Below are positions 17,193-26,248 of a DNA stretch of 64,000 bases, one piece after another. Within the stretch, counting starts at the first letter, position 1; each line of letters starts with the position of its first letter. This DNA comes from Paenibacillus macquariensis (lineage in GTDB: Bacteria > Bacillota > Bacilli > Paenibacillales > Paenibacillaceae). Under the pieces are notes generated by a model. That model made no database searches. It saw only the letters and a list, made by a program, of their open reading frames with translations, and was not told the DNA's origin. Both the position numbers and the translations under genes were made by a program. Location: NCBI RefSeq assembly GCF_900156375.1, contig NZ_FTNK01000017.1, positions 62,001-126,000 on the forward strand, in the 5' to 3' direction.

Positions 17193-17928
17193 CGAACCTC
17201 AGATTTTGGAGGGGATGAAGCGAATCCTGGACTGGGAACAATACGGGTTTAGTCAGATCGAAACCTGTGAATCTACGGAGGTAGCCATATCCAAGGTTGT
17301 AGAACTGCTACCAGATATCGCAATTTTTGATGTCTGTGTTGGCAATAATCTTAGCTACGAAGCTATCCACAAACTCAACGAGCTCCATATCTCTACGAAA
17401 TATGTTATTATGAGCGGCTATAGTGAATTCAAGTATGCCCAAGAAGCCCTTCGTTGTGGTGTCAAAGACTATCTACTCAAGCCTGTAGAACGCACAAAGC
17501 TACAGCAAGTTATTGAGAAGATTATTGTTGAAGATCTGGGTGGGACGATAGGTGATATTAGCAGTGAGCGTTTGAACAAGGATCCGGTACTGGGTGTTAG
17601 CTATGACAGCTTATCCAAACTGGTCAACCGCATCCTACTGATGATCAAAACGGAGTCTACTCAGAATATTACCTTGAAATCTGTGGCAGAGCGCTTCCAA
17701 ATGAACAGTACCTACCTTGGACAATTATTTCTTAAGGAAACCAAAATGAAATTCTCCGAATACCTTATGGCTCATCGAATGCTCCTTGCACAAGAACGAA
17801 TTCAATCGACTCGTGAGAAGATTTCTTATATCGCGTTATCCGTAGGCTACAACAATCTCAATTATTTCTATACACACTTTCATAGCTTCTTCGGTAAATC
17901 CCCCTCTGATCTTCGGGAAAAAAATTAA
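17167..17928 (+). CDS. YesN-type response regulator (receiver plus AraC DNA-binding domain)
   Basis: Product of 253 residues. The receiver domain has acidic Asp8/Asp9, phospho-acceptor Asp55 (I-A-I-F-D-V) and K-P-V. After a short linker, an AraC-type double helix-turn-helix occupies about 150-250 and ends F-F-G-K-S-P-S-D-L-R-E. Most YesN-type proteins I recall are longer because of a large linker domain; this one is the compact form. The residues after Asp55 (C-V-G-N-N-L) depart from the usual M-P turn. It likely controls the permease operon through the direct repeat at 11707. It overlaps the kinase gene. Confidence 0.9.
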   Translation: MYKLLIMDDEPQILEGMKRILDWEQYGFSQIETCESTEVAISKVVELLPDIAIFDVCVGNNLSYEAIHKLNELHISTKYVIMSGYSEFKYAQEALRCGVKDYLLKPVERTKLQQVIEKIIVEDLGGTIGDISSERLNKDPVLGVSYDSLSKLVNRILLMIKTESTQNITLKSVAERFQMNSTYLGQLFLKETKMKFSEYLMAHRMLLAQERIQSTREKISYIALSVGYNNLNYFYTHFHSFFGKSPSDLREKN

Positions 17929-17959
17929 CAATGAACTCGGCAGAAAGGAGAATATATCG

Positions 17960-19480
17960 ATGCTAAAGCTCTCTAGACACAGATATATCTTCATGACAAT
18001 CAGTCTTATACTGCTGCTCACAGCGTATATGACCGGTTGTTCCCGGGAGTCTAGCCAGAACGACAATGTTAAATTTGTTGGTGATCCTGTTAATCTAATT
18101 TATTACACGATTGGAGAGCCCGATAAAGATCTGCAGCTCGTAAACGATAAAATCAATGAAATCATGGCTCGAAAAATTGGTGTTACTATCACCTATATTA
18201 AGGTAGGTTGGCAAGAGTATGAAGATCGGCTGAACACGCTTATATCCTCAGGAAGCTCTTTCGACATTGCTTTTGCACCCAATTATGCAAACACCGCTAT
18301 GCGTGGGTCATGGCTGAGACTTGATGATTACCTTACAAGTCTGGGTAAAGATTTGTACGACAATGTTGACCCAACCTTTTGGCAAGGGGTACGAATGAAC
18401 GATGGAGGCATTTACGGTGTACCAACCAATAAAGAGTTGGCCGTGCGTGATTATTGGATGTACCCTGCTTCAATAGTAGAAAAGTACAATATCGACATTA
18501 CCAAGTATAATACGCTGGAATCGCTCAACCCGTTGCTCCGGATGATTCAACAGAAAGAGCCTTCATACATACCCATGGAATTGGATCGGGATTCACATAA
18601 TTTCTTCGCACTCTATGGCTACGAATATATTGTGAACAATAAAGTTCCCTTGATGGTGAAATCACTGGACCCAAGCGCCCAGGTCGTGAATATCTTTGAA
18701 ACAAAGGAAGCACGGCAAGTATTAGACACTTTACGTAGTTATTACAAGGATGGCTTCATTAACATGGACGCAGCTCTACGGGAGCCTGGAGGACTTAAGC
18801 GTGGGGCTAAAGTATTCTGGAAGTCCTCAGGTGGTGGCCCAGTCCCGGATACTTCTTGGAGTAAGGATCGCGGCTACAAGGTTGTATCGTATCCCGTAAC
18901 CCCCACCGTCGTCACCACGGAATCCGTCCGTGGAGGAATCATGGCTGTTAATGCCAACACCAAGCATCCAATTGAGTGTATCAAGTTTCTGAATCTACTC
19001 AATACCGACCCTGAAATACGAAACTTATTTAATTACGGTATTGAAGGCGTGCACTACACGCTGGATGAACAAGGGCAAGCAGCTCTAATTCCTAGCAAAG
19101 ATAACCACGGCGACCTGATTCCAGATGCACCAGCTAGCTATACAGGAGTACAATACACACAAGGTAACTGGTTTATCCTGAAAACCATGGGCGGTGATAA
19201 CCCGGATCCCCTCGATAAATGGGATCAGTTCCGCAATTACAACGCTGAAGTAATCAAGTCCACCATGCTCGGTTTTACTCCTGATCTATCCAAGTTGACC
19301 GCCCAACCCGATAACATCGAGATGATTTGGAAGAAATACTATCCAAGCCTCATGACTGGGTCTGTCGATGTTGACACGATCCTCTCCAAGTTTAACGAGG
19401 AGCTAAAACAAGCAGGCATCGACGAAGTAAGGAAAGAAGTGCAAAAGCAGTTGGATGCGTGGCGGGGCGTAAAGAGGTAG
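17960..19480 (+). CDS. second extracellular sugar-binding lipoprotein (LplA-like)
   Basis: Product of 506 residues. The lipoprotein signal ends at A-Y-M-T-G-C. The fold and the C-terminal DUF3502-type end (M-L-G-F-T-P-D-L, G-S-V-D-V-D, F-N-E-E-L-K-Q-A-G-I-D-E-V, Q-K-Q-L-D-A-W) mark it as a paralogue of the protein at 13804. It follows the regulator gene by 31 bp with an AAAGGAG site, so it belongs to the kinase-regulator transcript. It may serve as a second binding protein for the same permeases or as the ligand sensor partner of the kinase; sequence cannot decide. Confidence 0.88.
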   Translation: MLKLSRHRYIFMTISLILLLTAYMTGCSRESSQNDNVKFVGDPVNLIYYTIGEPDKDLQLVNDKINEIMARKIGVTITYIKVGWQEYEDRLNTLISSGSSFDIAFAPNYANTAMRGSWLRLDDYLTSLGKDLYDNVDPTFWQGVRMNDGGIYGVPTNKELAVRDYWMYPASIVEKYNIDITKYNTLESLNPLLRMIQQKEPSYIPMELDRDSHNFFALYGYEYIVNNKVPLMVKSLDPSAQVVNIFETKEARQVLDTLRSYYKDGFINMDAALREPGGLKRGAKVFWKSSGGGPVPDTSWSKDRGYKVVSYPVTPTVVTTESVRGGIMAVNANTKHPIECIKFLNLLNTDPEIRNLFNYGIEGVHYTLDEQGQAALIPSKDNHGDLIPDAPASYTGVQYTQGNWFILKTMGGDNPDPLDKWDQFRNYNAEVIKSTMLGFTPDLSKLTAQPDNIEMIWKKYYPSLMTGSVDVDTILSKFNEELKQAGIDEVRKEVQKQLDAWRGVKR

Positions 19481-19558
19481 ACGCTATAGCGGCTTCCACT
19501 TCCCGCCAACGAATCAGGTTCCACAACTATCAATACCTATCTGCTCCTTCTGTCTTGG

Positions 19559-19710
19559 CCATAAATGCATACACGGCTAAGAAGATTGCAGCTGAATTTA
19601 AGTCTGCTGGTATGGATTACTTTGCTTTAAGTAAGATTACATTCATGCGCATCCCGTATTGAGGACTCTTTATGGGATGCTTTTTTCTTGCTGTCTATGC
19701 AGCTATAAGT
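19559..19710 (+). pseudogene. remnant of a third binding-lipoprotein gene
   Basis: ATAAATGCATACACGGCTAA and its neighbours match 14022-14048 of the first lipoprotein gene. GAATTTAAGTCTGCTGGTAT matches 15217-15236. The tail from TAAGTAAGATTACATTCATG through the terminator and beyond (TTGCTGTCTATGCAGCT) matches 15285-15357. More than 1 kb and a second short piece are missing between the matching blocks. This is therefore an internally deleted copy of the gene with its terminator and downstream DNA. It cannot encode a working protein. Confidence 0.85.
19649..19686 (+). terminator. terminator carried by the remnant copy
   Basis: GCATCCC...GGGATGC followed by T6 is nearly the same hairpin as at 15303 and may now end the kinase-regulator-lipoprotein transcript. 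Confidence 0.8.
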
Positions 19711-19721
19711 AATCCTTTCAT

Positions 19722-19768
19722 GAAAAAAAGAACTTCAATGTATATTTAGAAAAATACACTGAAGTTCC
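19722..19768 (-). terminator. terminator of the minus-strand uptake operon
   Basis: The minus strand reads GAACTTCAGTGTATTT...AAATATACATTGAAGTTC, then T7. It lies 35 bp after the stop of the lipoprotein gene at 19803. Confidence 0.85.
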
Positions 19769-19802
19769 CAGAAAGTACTCATAACGGTTTTATTTTATTT
19801 AC

Positions 19803-21377
19803 TTATTTGTTTGCTGCTTTCCATTCATCGAGTTGTTTCTGTTTTTCCGCAAGAATCGTGTCGGTACCTGCATTTTTCAGTTTATCTAAGAACTGCGGCA
19901 AGTACTTCTCCGGATCTATTGATCCACTGGAGATCGCATAATATAGTTCATCAATAACAGCATCTACATTTGCCTTCTCAGTCTTCACTGGCGTGAAGTC
20001 AAATACGAATCCTAGCGCATTGGATGGTATTGCATTCTTGTTCAGGTCTACCCACATATCGATAAACTTGTTGTCCACTTCTCCGCCGATCGGATCCCCA
20101 TCGGCTAAATATGAGAGTGTCATGTTACCGAACTCCCAAGGAGCAAAAATCTGATAGCCTCCCTCAGGGAGTCCTTCAATGCGATTGTCCGCAACCTTCT
20201 TATAGTGCTTTCCTTCAACACCCCATACGAGCGTATTGTAAATTTCTTTGTCTGTATTCAAAAGGTTCAGGAGCATCATAGCTCTTTCCTTGTTTGGAGA
20301 ATTAGCGGAAATCGCTGTGATGGTCGCAGCTGCTTTGTCCGTCGTCAATAGCGGTTTCACAAATTGCATATCGTAGGAATGGACATCTTTATTAAAGTTA
20401 GACATTCTTCCTGTAAATTCAAGTCCAGCTGCTTCATACGCCTGTGAGTCAATATCAATCTGACCAAGCGTGAGCGCATTCTTCCCTGCCTTGCGATCCG
20501 CTGTAGTTTCTTTCAGCGTAGGAGCTTCTTTTCTTAAGTACCCTTTGGTATACCAGTCTCTCATCATCGTAATGTATTCTTTAAATTCCGGAGTTTCATA
20601 CTGATTAATCACCTTAGTAGCATCATTTAAGTAAAGGTCTCCTGGAGTTTTGGCATCCCCTAGAGTTTCCAAGCCAAACATTGGCGGTGCAGTTAAGAAT
20701 GGATCAAGATTCTGAGCATATTCCCAAGGAATAAGGTTAGGCTCGTTCTTCTTTACTGTTTCAAGGAAAGGCGTTAAATCGGACAATTTCGTCACCGATT
20801 TCCAATCAAGCTTATACTTATCCGCTACTGATTTTTGAATCTCGAATCCATATCCGGCCGTGGATTGCTGGAAGACTGGTATGCCGTAGACTTCCCCTTT
20901 AACCTTCAAGGCGTTCAAGAACATGTCCGGAATTCCCTTTTTCGTTTCAGGAGCATATTTGTCAATGAGTTCATTCAGTGGTGCAAATGATCCGTTCGCC
21001 ACATTCTGATAATAGTTATTCAGTCCGGTTGAGGTCCATGCAAGGTCGAATGGTTCCCCTGAGCCTAAGACAACCTTCATTTTCTCTTCGTACGTACCCC
21101 AGTCAATCAGCTTAAGTCGAACAGTTGCATTAATCTTCGGCTGTATCAGTTTGTTGACAGCATCCTCTACGGTCTGCAGATCTTTTTGAGGTGAGTTAGG
21201 GAAGTAATACGTAAGCTCTACAGGTTCCAATGCTTTTTCGCCTGTTCCTTCAGGTTGATCCACCTTGGTTTCTTTTTGAGGTTCGTTTGTCGAAGCACTG
21301 TTGGGCTTGTCGGTACTGCACCCCGAGAGCAAAATCGTGAATGCGGTAATAAGGCTCAATACTATTCTCTTTTTCAT
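19803..21377 (-). CDS. extracellular sugar-binding lipoprotein of second uptake operon
   Basis: Product of 524 residues. The lipoprotein signal ends at L-L-S-G-C (Cys20), followed by a Ser/Glu/Lys linker, a binding fold and a DUF3502-type C-terminus (A-L-G-F-V-F-D, G-S-I-D-P-E-K-Y-L-P-Q-F, L-K-N-A-G-T-D, K-Q-K-Q-L-D-E-W). It should bind an oligosaccharide outside the membrane for the two permeases encoded upstream in the same operon. GGAGG lies 10 nt before the ATG. It is the last gene of the operon and is followed by a strong terminator. Confidence 0.9.
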   Translation of the reverse strand: MKKRIVLSLITAFTILLSGCSTDKPNSASTNEPQKETKVDQPEGTGEKALEPVELTYYFPNSPQKDLQTVEDAVNKLIQPKINATVRLKLIDWGTYEEKMKVVLGSGEPFDLAWTSTGLNNYYQNVANGSFAPLNELIDKYAPETKKGIPDMFLNALKVKGEVYGIPVFQQSTAGYGFEIQKSVADKYKLDWKSVTKLSDLTPFLETVKKNEPNLIPWEYAQNLDPFLTAPPMFGLETLGDAKTPGDLYLNDATKVINQYETPEFKEYITMMRDWYTKGYLRKEAPTLKETTADRKAGKNALTLGQIDIDSQAYEAAGLEFTGRMSNFNKDVHSYDMQFVKPLLTTDKAAATITAISANSPNKERAMMLLNLLNTDKEIYNTLVWGVEGKHYKKVADNRIEGLPEGGYQIFAPWEFGNMTLSYLADGDPIGGEVDNKFIDMWVDLNKNAIPSNALGFVFDFTPVKTEKANVDAVIDELYYAISSGSIDPEKYLPQFLDKLKNAGTDTILAEKQKQLDEWKAANK

Positions 21378-21438
21378 CCTGCAATGACCTCCATTTTTTT
21401 TATATGCTGAACGGGGATACCCCCAGTTAAGCCAAAAT

Positions 21439-22311
21439 TTACGCTTTTACAGCGCCTAACGTAAGTCCTTTGACAAAATACTTCTGTAAGAAAGGATACG
21501 TGATTACAATAGGACCGACGGCTAATACACATGTTGCCATCCGTGCCGTTTCATCCGGTTGCATCGCCGCTGCCTTAACAGTTAAGGAGTTTCCTTGTAA
21601 GAATGCGATGTTATTCATGATGGATTGTAGGAGAAACTGGAGTGTATATAACTTGCTATTCTCAATTAAGAGAGCTGCTGTAAACCAATCGTTCCAGTAG
21701 AACACAGCGACGAAGAGCCCTACTGTTGCAAGCACTGGCGTGGATAAAGGAATGACTAATTTTAAGAAAGTATTGAATTCACCGGATCCGTCGATTCTCG
21801 CAGATTCGATGATCGACTCCGGGATCGTTCTGAAAAAGTTACGCAAAATCATTACATTCACCGATGACACCAGATAAGGAACGATCAGAACGAAGATCGT
21901 ATCTTTAAGATGAAGCACCTTCGACAGTAAAATATACCACGGCACTAATCCACCACTGAATAGCAAACAGAATATCACCAGAAAAGAAACGATATTTCTG
22001 TATTTCACTTCAGGCCTAGAGAGACTGTAGGCAAACATAGAAGAAATTACAAGGTGAAATAACGTACCTACCAAAGTTACAAAAATAGTAATGCCATAGG
22101 CTCGAATGATCGGGGAATTCCCCATCAAAATATACTTATATGCGTCGAGACTGAAATCCTGTGGGATCAAGCTATACCCGCTCTGGAAGACAGACTGCTC
22201 ATTTGTAAATGAGACAGAAAGTAAGATAAGCAGCGGGACTACGCATATGACGGAATATACGATAAAGATGAGATTTACAAAAAAATTAGATAATGAAAGT
22301 CGATTCATCAT
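21439..22311 (-). CDS. sugar ABC transporter permease, LplC type (second operon)
   Basis: Product of 290 residues with six helices. The ATPase-docking loop is E-S-A-R-I-D-G-S-G-E-F-N-T-F, and the end Y-P-F-L-Q-K-Y-F-V-K-G-L-T-L-G-A-V-K-A is typical of the group. It pairs with the permease encoded just upstream: the AGGAGG site begins inside that gene's stop codon (TAGGAGG), so translation is coupled. Two ATG codons lie in tandem at the start, and either could be used. Confidence 0.9.
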   Translation of the reverse strand: MMNRLSLSNFFVNLIFIVYSVICVVPLLILLSVSFTNEQSVFQSGYSLIPQDFSLDAYKYILMGNSPIIRAYGITIFVTLVGTLFHLVISSMFAYSLSRPEVKYRNIVSFLVIFCLLFSGGLVPWYILLSKVLHLKDTIFVLIVPYLVSSVNVMILRNFFRTIPESIIESARIDGSGEFNTFLKLVIPLSTPVLATVGLFVAVFYWNDWFTAALLIENSKLYTLQFLLQSIMNNIAFLQGNSLTVKAAAMQPDETARMATCVLAVGPIVITYPFLQKYFVKGLTLGAVKA

Positions 22312-22320
22312 GTTATCCTC

Positions 22321-23289
22321 CTAGAACAATGCACTGTCTTTGTCGTAACGCCGGATGAAGAAGTTGCTTATTAGAACAAGAACAAATCCGACCACTGACT
22401 GATATAGACCAACAGCTGATGACATCCCGAAATCGCCCATGACTTTTAATGAACGGTATACATAGGTGTCAATAACATTGGTAGCGCTGAACAATATGCC
22501 CGAATCTTTTGGCAGATTATAAAACATGCCCCAATCTCCGAATGCGGCATAGAATATTTTTCCTACCTGTAATAGGATCAAAATGATGGTGATGGGCATA
22601 AGCATCGGAATCGTAATTTTAATGGCTTGCTGAAATTTATTCGCGCCGTCCATTTTGGCAGCTTCATAGTACTCGGTCGATATCCCTGAGATGCCTGCCG
22701 CAAAGATAACAGCAAAGTATCCTACATTCTTCCACACATACGCTGCCGGTAAAATAAACCTCCAGTAGATCGGTTCCGAGTACCAAGAAATAGGCTCAAT
22801 TCCAAAAAAATGAAGCATTTGATTCAGTATCCCCCGGTCAACGCTTAGGAAAGAAAAGAGCAAATATTCTGCAACCACCCATGATAATAAATAAGGAAGC
22901 AGTAATATGCTTTTGTAGGCGCCGGAAAGAAAACGATTGCCATTCGAATCAATGAGAATAGCAAATACAAGAGCAAGCCCTATTCCTAGAATCAAAAAAA
23001 TCACATTATAGAATATCGTATTAAAGGTGATTTGGAACAGAGCATCCGATTTAAATAGAAACTCGAAGTTTTTGAAACCGACCCATGGACTCCCAAGGAT
23101 GCCCTTAAAAGGATTGTACTGCTGGAAAGCGATTACAACCCCCATCATGGGCAGGTAATAAATGACGATAATGAAGAGAAGGCCAGGAAGCATCATCGCA
23201 TAGAATGTTTTGTTCTTAATGATTTCACTGAAAAAGGGCACGCGACGACGAACTTTTTTGGTTTTGGGTTTGATAGTTATCGTTTCCAT
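22321..23289 (-). CDS. sugar ABC transporter permease, LplB type (second operon)
   Basis: Product of 322 residues. A basic N-terminal tail is followed by six helices. The segment between the first two reads A-F-Q-Q-Y-N-P-F-K-G and W-V-G-F-K-N-F-E-F-L-F, and the docking loop is Y-Y-E-A-A-K-M-D-G-A-N-K-F-Q-Q. ATG at 23289 is chosen because AAAGGAGA lies 6 nt upstream; the 11 extra in-frame codons have no ribosome site. It is the first gene of the operon and is divergent from the AraC-type regulator at 23526, a usual arrangement for control across a shared intergenic region. Confidence 0.9.
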   Translation of the reverse strand: METITIKPKTKKVRRRVPFFSEIIKNKTFYAMMLPGLLFIIVIYYLPMMGVVIAFQQYNPFKGILGSPWVGFKNFEFLFKSDALFQITFNTIFYNVIFLILGIGLALVFAILIDSNGNRFLSGAYKSILLLPYLLSWVVAEYLLFSFLSVDRGILNQMLHFFGIEPISWYSEPIYWRFILPAAYVWKNVGYFAVIFAAGISGISTEYYEAAKMDGANKFQQAIKITIPMLMPITIILILLQVGKIFYAAFGDWGMFYNLPKDSGILFSATNVIDTYVYRSLKVMGDFGMSSAVGLYQSVVGFVLVLISNFFIRRYDKDSALF

Positions 23290-23525
23290 TTCTGTTCTCC
23301 TTTGCTCTATTTTGTATCCCAAGTTTACTTTTGGAATGCGAAAAAAGAAACGATAAATTTTAAGAAAACTCCAATTTTTAAATCTGAAACGGTCTAAATA
23401 AATGCTGAATCTTTAAAAAACAATGAAAAGACCTACATGTTGGTTTTTTTAGTTCCTTTTAAGCAATTTATCCTATAAAATGTAATAACCTTGTATTACA
23501 AATAAGAAAGAGAGGTTTCGAATTC

Positions 23526-25889
23526 ATGGAGGTATTCAGAGTCAGCTCGAGCATATATAAAAAACTCTTCATCTCTTTCATCGTCACGATCACCACACTC
23601 ATCCTGCTTCTTTCATCCATCCTATATTACAATTACAGTTCTTCTTCGATTACCATGCTTAAGGAGCTGAAGGCAGAAATATTGCATAAGACGAGTTATA
23701 GTGCGATATACATGGACTCGCTGGCTAATAAGTTTTGTCAATCACTCTTTCTAAATAACTCCATCATCGCCTTCGCCAATAGCAACCATAACGATATTTT
23801 GATTACAAGTAAGGCAATTCAAACGCTGAGCTCTCTTTCCTCGCCGAACACTTACATAAAATCTGCCTACATCTATAATCGTAAAATTGACACCTTCATC
23901 TCGACGCCTTCAAATACCTTCTATAACAGTTCCGATTTCTTTGATAAGGAAATCATACAGATGCTTAATGAAACAGAAAGCTATTCCTTTCCAACACTTT
24001 ATCCAATTCCAAGAACAGCAGCTAACCCTGTAGGTGCAAATCAGCCATTTTCGAACGTCTACACGTATGTCCTGTTTGATACGAATAATGATAATTGGAA
24101 GAATTTCAATAATGCGATTATTCTAAACGTTGATGCTGACTGGCTGAGAACGATGATTTCATCGATCGACAAGATGGATAACGACGGCAGTGAGTTTTTG
24201 GTAGCAAATGAAAGCGGTGTCATCGTGAACCACTCTTCCCCCGATCAATTTCTGAAGAACATTGCAGATCAAGGCTATTTCCAAAAAATCAGTTCCTCTA
24301 CCAGCTCGTCCGGAACGTTTATCGAAAATCTTGATGGCAAGAAATACTTTATTTCATATGTGCTCTCGGAAGAGTTAGGGTGGACGTTTATAAGTATGAC
24401 ACCATACAAATCCGTCTTTGCACCGATCCAAAGGAATGGAACGATTACGATTGTGTTTTGCATGGTTGTCCTCTTACTTGGTCTGTTTTATGCCTATCTG
24501 GCTTCTAAAAAGTTGTATCGACCGATCGGTGCGCTTACGAATGACATCAAACAAAAGCTGAATCCTGATACGAGGTCCGATAAGGGAATGGATGAAATGG
24601 CTTTTATCAAGAATGCTTTCAAAGGCATTCTAGATAAAACCGTAGATTTGGAGAACATGAAGAGAAATAATGCGCTCCTCTTGAAGAATGAATATTTAAA
24701 AAATGTATTAAATGGTCAGGTCTCTCCTCCTCAAGGACAGCTTCCAGCGGACAGGAAAGAGTTTGATCTAGATCTGAATTTCAATCATGAGTTGTTTATG
24801 TATGTGTTAAAGTTGGATTATTATCGCGATTTTATTGAGAAGTTCAGTGAAACGGACAGATCCTTATATAAATATGCCATTGCGAATATTGCCAAAGAAA
24901 TTACAGCTAAGTATTTTAATAACGAAACGATCGACACCGCTCCTGATCAACTGGTGATCTTGGCAGACATCAATTCTTTTGAAGGAAATATGGATGAGTT
25001 GTACGCTTCGTTCCATACGCTTGTAGCTCAAATTCAGAATTATATCAAGCAGAGCTTGAAGCTCTCGGTAACAGGCACGCTTGGATATAAAATCGAAACG
25101 CCTGAACAATTGAAGTCGGTCTACACCAAAACACTTCACCTGTCCATGTATCGGATTAAGTATGGTCATTCCAGTATTATTACACCGAGCATTTTGCAAG
25201 ATGTCGAAAGTGGCAGCAACTTTAAGTTCCCGACATCTAAGGAAAAACAACTAATCAATGAACTTATGCTTGGACATGGTAACGAGGCGAAGGATACATA
25301 CAGGGAAATCATTAAAAAGATCGAATGCACTAACACTGATAACATTCTAACTTCCGTGATTTACCTGTTCTCGTCGATCTTCAATTCATTAAATCAGATC
25401 GTGGCTGACGCCCCTTCCCAATTTAATGATATGACGATTCAAATACTTCATAAAGTTACTGGATTAGAAACGCTTGATGAGATGCAGGAAGCGTTCTTTG
25501 AGATGATTGATAAGGTGATTGAGATAAAGAATAGTTCAAAGGATCGCAAGAAGACTGAAATCGTAACGCGCACGATTGAATATATCCAGGAAAACTATCG
25601 TGATAAAAATCTATCCCTAAATAGCTGTGCAGAAATGCTTTCGTTATCATCGGTATACTTGGGGAAGATATTTAAAAACTCGACAGGTAAATCTGTAGCA
25701 GAATATATCACATTGATTCGTATGGAGAATCTAAAGTATTATTTGGAACAAAATAATATGCCAATCAACGATATTCTCGATCTATGTGGAATTGAGAAGT
25801 CGAATTATTTCTATACGACGTTTAAAAAGTATTTTGGCGTCTCATTATCGGAATACAAGTTAACGATTTTAAAAAATCGTGAAGAATGA
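23526..25889 (+). CDS. membrane-bound AraC-type transcriptional regulator with extracellular sensor
   Basis: Product of 787 residues. The first helix is at about 15-37, and an extracellular Cache-like domain of about 250 residues follows. The second helix is at about 300-320. Then comes a cytoplasmic linker with a helical region, then a middle domain, and finally an AraC-type double helix-turn-helix at 685-785 that ends F-G-V-S-L-S-E-Y-K. Such one-component sensors often sit next to sugar uptake operons in Paenibacillus and activate them when the sugar is bound outside. The divergent permease operon is the likely target. An AGAGAGG site lies upstream of the ATG. Confidence 0.88.
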   Translation: MEVFRVSSSIYKKLFISFIVTITTLILLLSSILYYNYSSSSITMLKELKAEILHKTSYSAIYMDSLANKFCQSLFLNNSIIAFANSNHNDILITSKAIQTLSSLSSPNTYIKSAYIYNRKIDTFISTPSNTFYNSSDFFDKEIIQMLNETESYSFPTLYPIPRTAANPVGANQPFSNVYTYVLFDTNNDNWKNFNNAIILNVDADWLRTMISSIDKMDNDGSEFLVANESGVIVNHSSPDQFLKNIADQGYFQKISSSTSSSGTFIENLDGKKYFISYVLSEELGWTFISMTPYKSVFAPIQRNGTITIVFCMVVLLLGLFYAYLASKKLYRPIGALTNDIKQKLNPDTRSDKGMDEMAFIKNAFKGILDKTVDLENMKRNNALLLKNEYLKNVLNGQVSPPQGQLPADRKEFDLDLNFNHELFMYVLKLDYYRDFIEKFSETDRSLYKYAIANIAKEITAKYFNNETIDTAPDQLVILADINSFEGNMDELYASFHTLVAQIQNYIKQSLKLSVTGTLGYKIETPEQLKSVYTKTLHLSMYRIKYGHSSIITPSILQDVESGSNFKFPTSKEKQLINELMLGHGNEAKDTYREIIKKIECTNTDNILTSVIYLFSSIFNSLNQIVADAPSQFNDMTIQILHKVTGLETLDEMQEAFFEMIDKVIEIKNSSKDRKKTEIVTRTIEYIQENYRDKNLSLNSCAEMLSLSSVYLGKIFKNSTGKSVAEYITLIRMENLKYYLEQNNMPINDILDLCGIEKSNYFYTTFKKYFGVSLSEYKLTILKNREE

Positions 25890-26039
25890 TTACCATAAAT
25901 TTATCATCCCATTCCAAATACCTCACAGATGGAGATCTACGCCAACAGAGTCTCTTTGATGTACATTGTTAAACATCATAATGAGATATGTGAATATGCA
26001 ACAAAAAAGCCCCTCTCGTCGAGGAACCTTCCGATTGAT

Positions 26040-26244
26040 CATGCCCGGTACGGTTACGGTGGTTGTCGCCACCGTCTGGTTGCCGGCATGGTCTGTGGAG
26101 GTATAAGTAATCGTGTAGACACGCCCTTTACCTTTTACCTGATCCTGATGCACGCAAGCTGAACGAAGTTGTCTTCTGAGCCCAAATTCTAGTTTTTACA
26201 GTCACCATTTTGTGATTGGCCGGCCAGAGCGTCGTAGGATCCAT
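26040..26244 (-). pseudogene. remnant of Ig-like/HYR-type surface protein
   Basis: On the minus strand one frame reads D-P-T-T-L-W-P-A-N-H-K-M-V-T-V-K. Another reads L-R-S-A-C then K-G-K-G-R-V-Y-T-I-T-Y-T-S-T-D-H-A-G-N-Q-T, ending V-T-V-P. These are the first and last conserved blocks of a domain common on secreted Paenibacillus proteins (L-W-P-P-N-H-K-M ... G-R-I-Y-T-I-T-x-x-A-T-D-x-A-G-N). The middle is missing and the frame changes. The remnant begins immediately after the stop of the kinase gene at 26249, so that gene borders a recombination or insertion point. Confidence 0.65.
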
Positions 26245-26248
26245 TTTT

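Noticed and set aside
25929..26162. Plus-strand ORF of 77 residues
   Set aside because: It is antisense to the surface-protein remnant and shows no ribosome site or domain.
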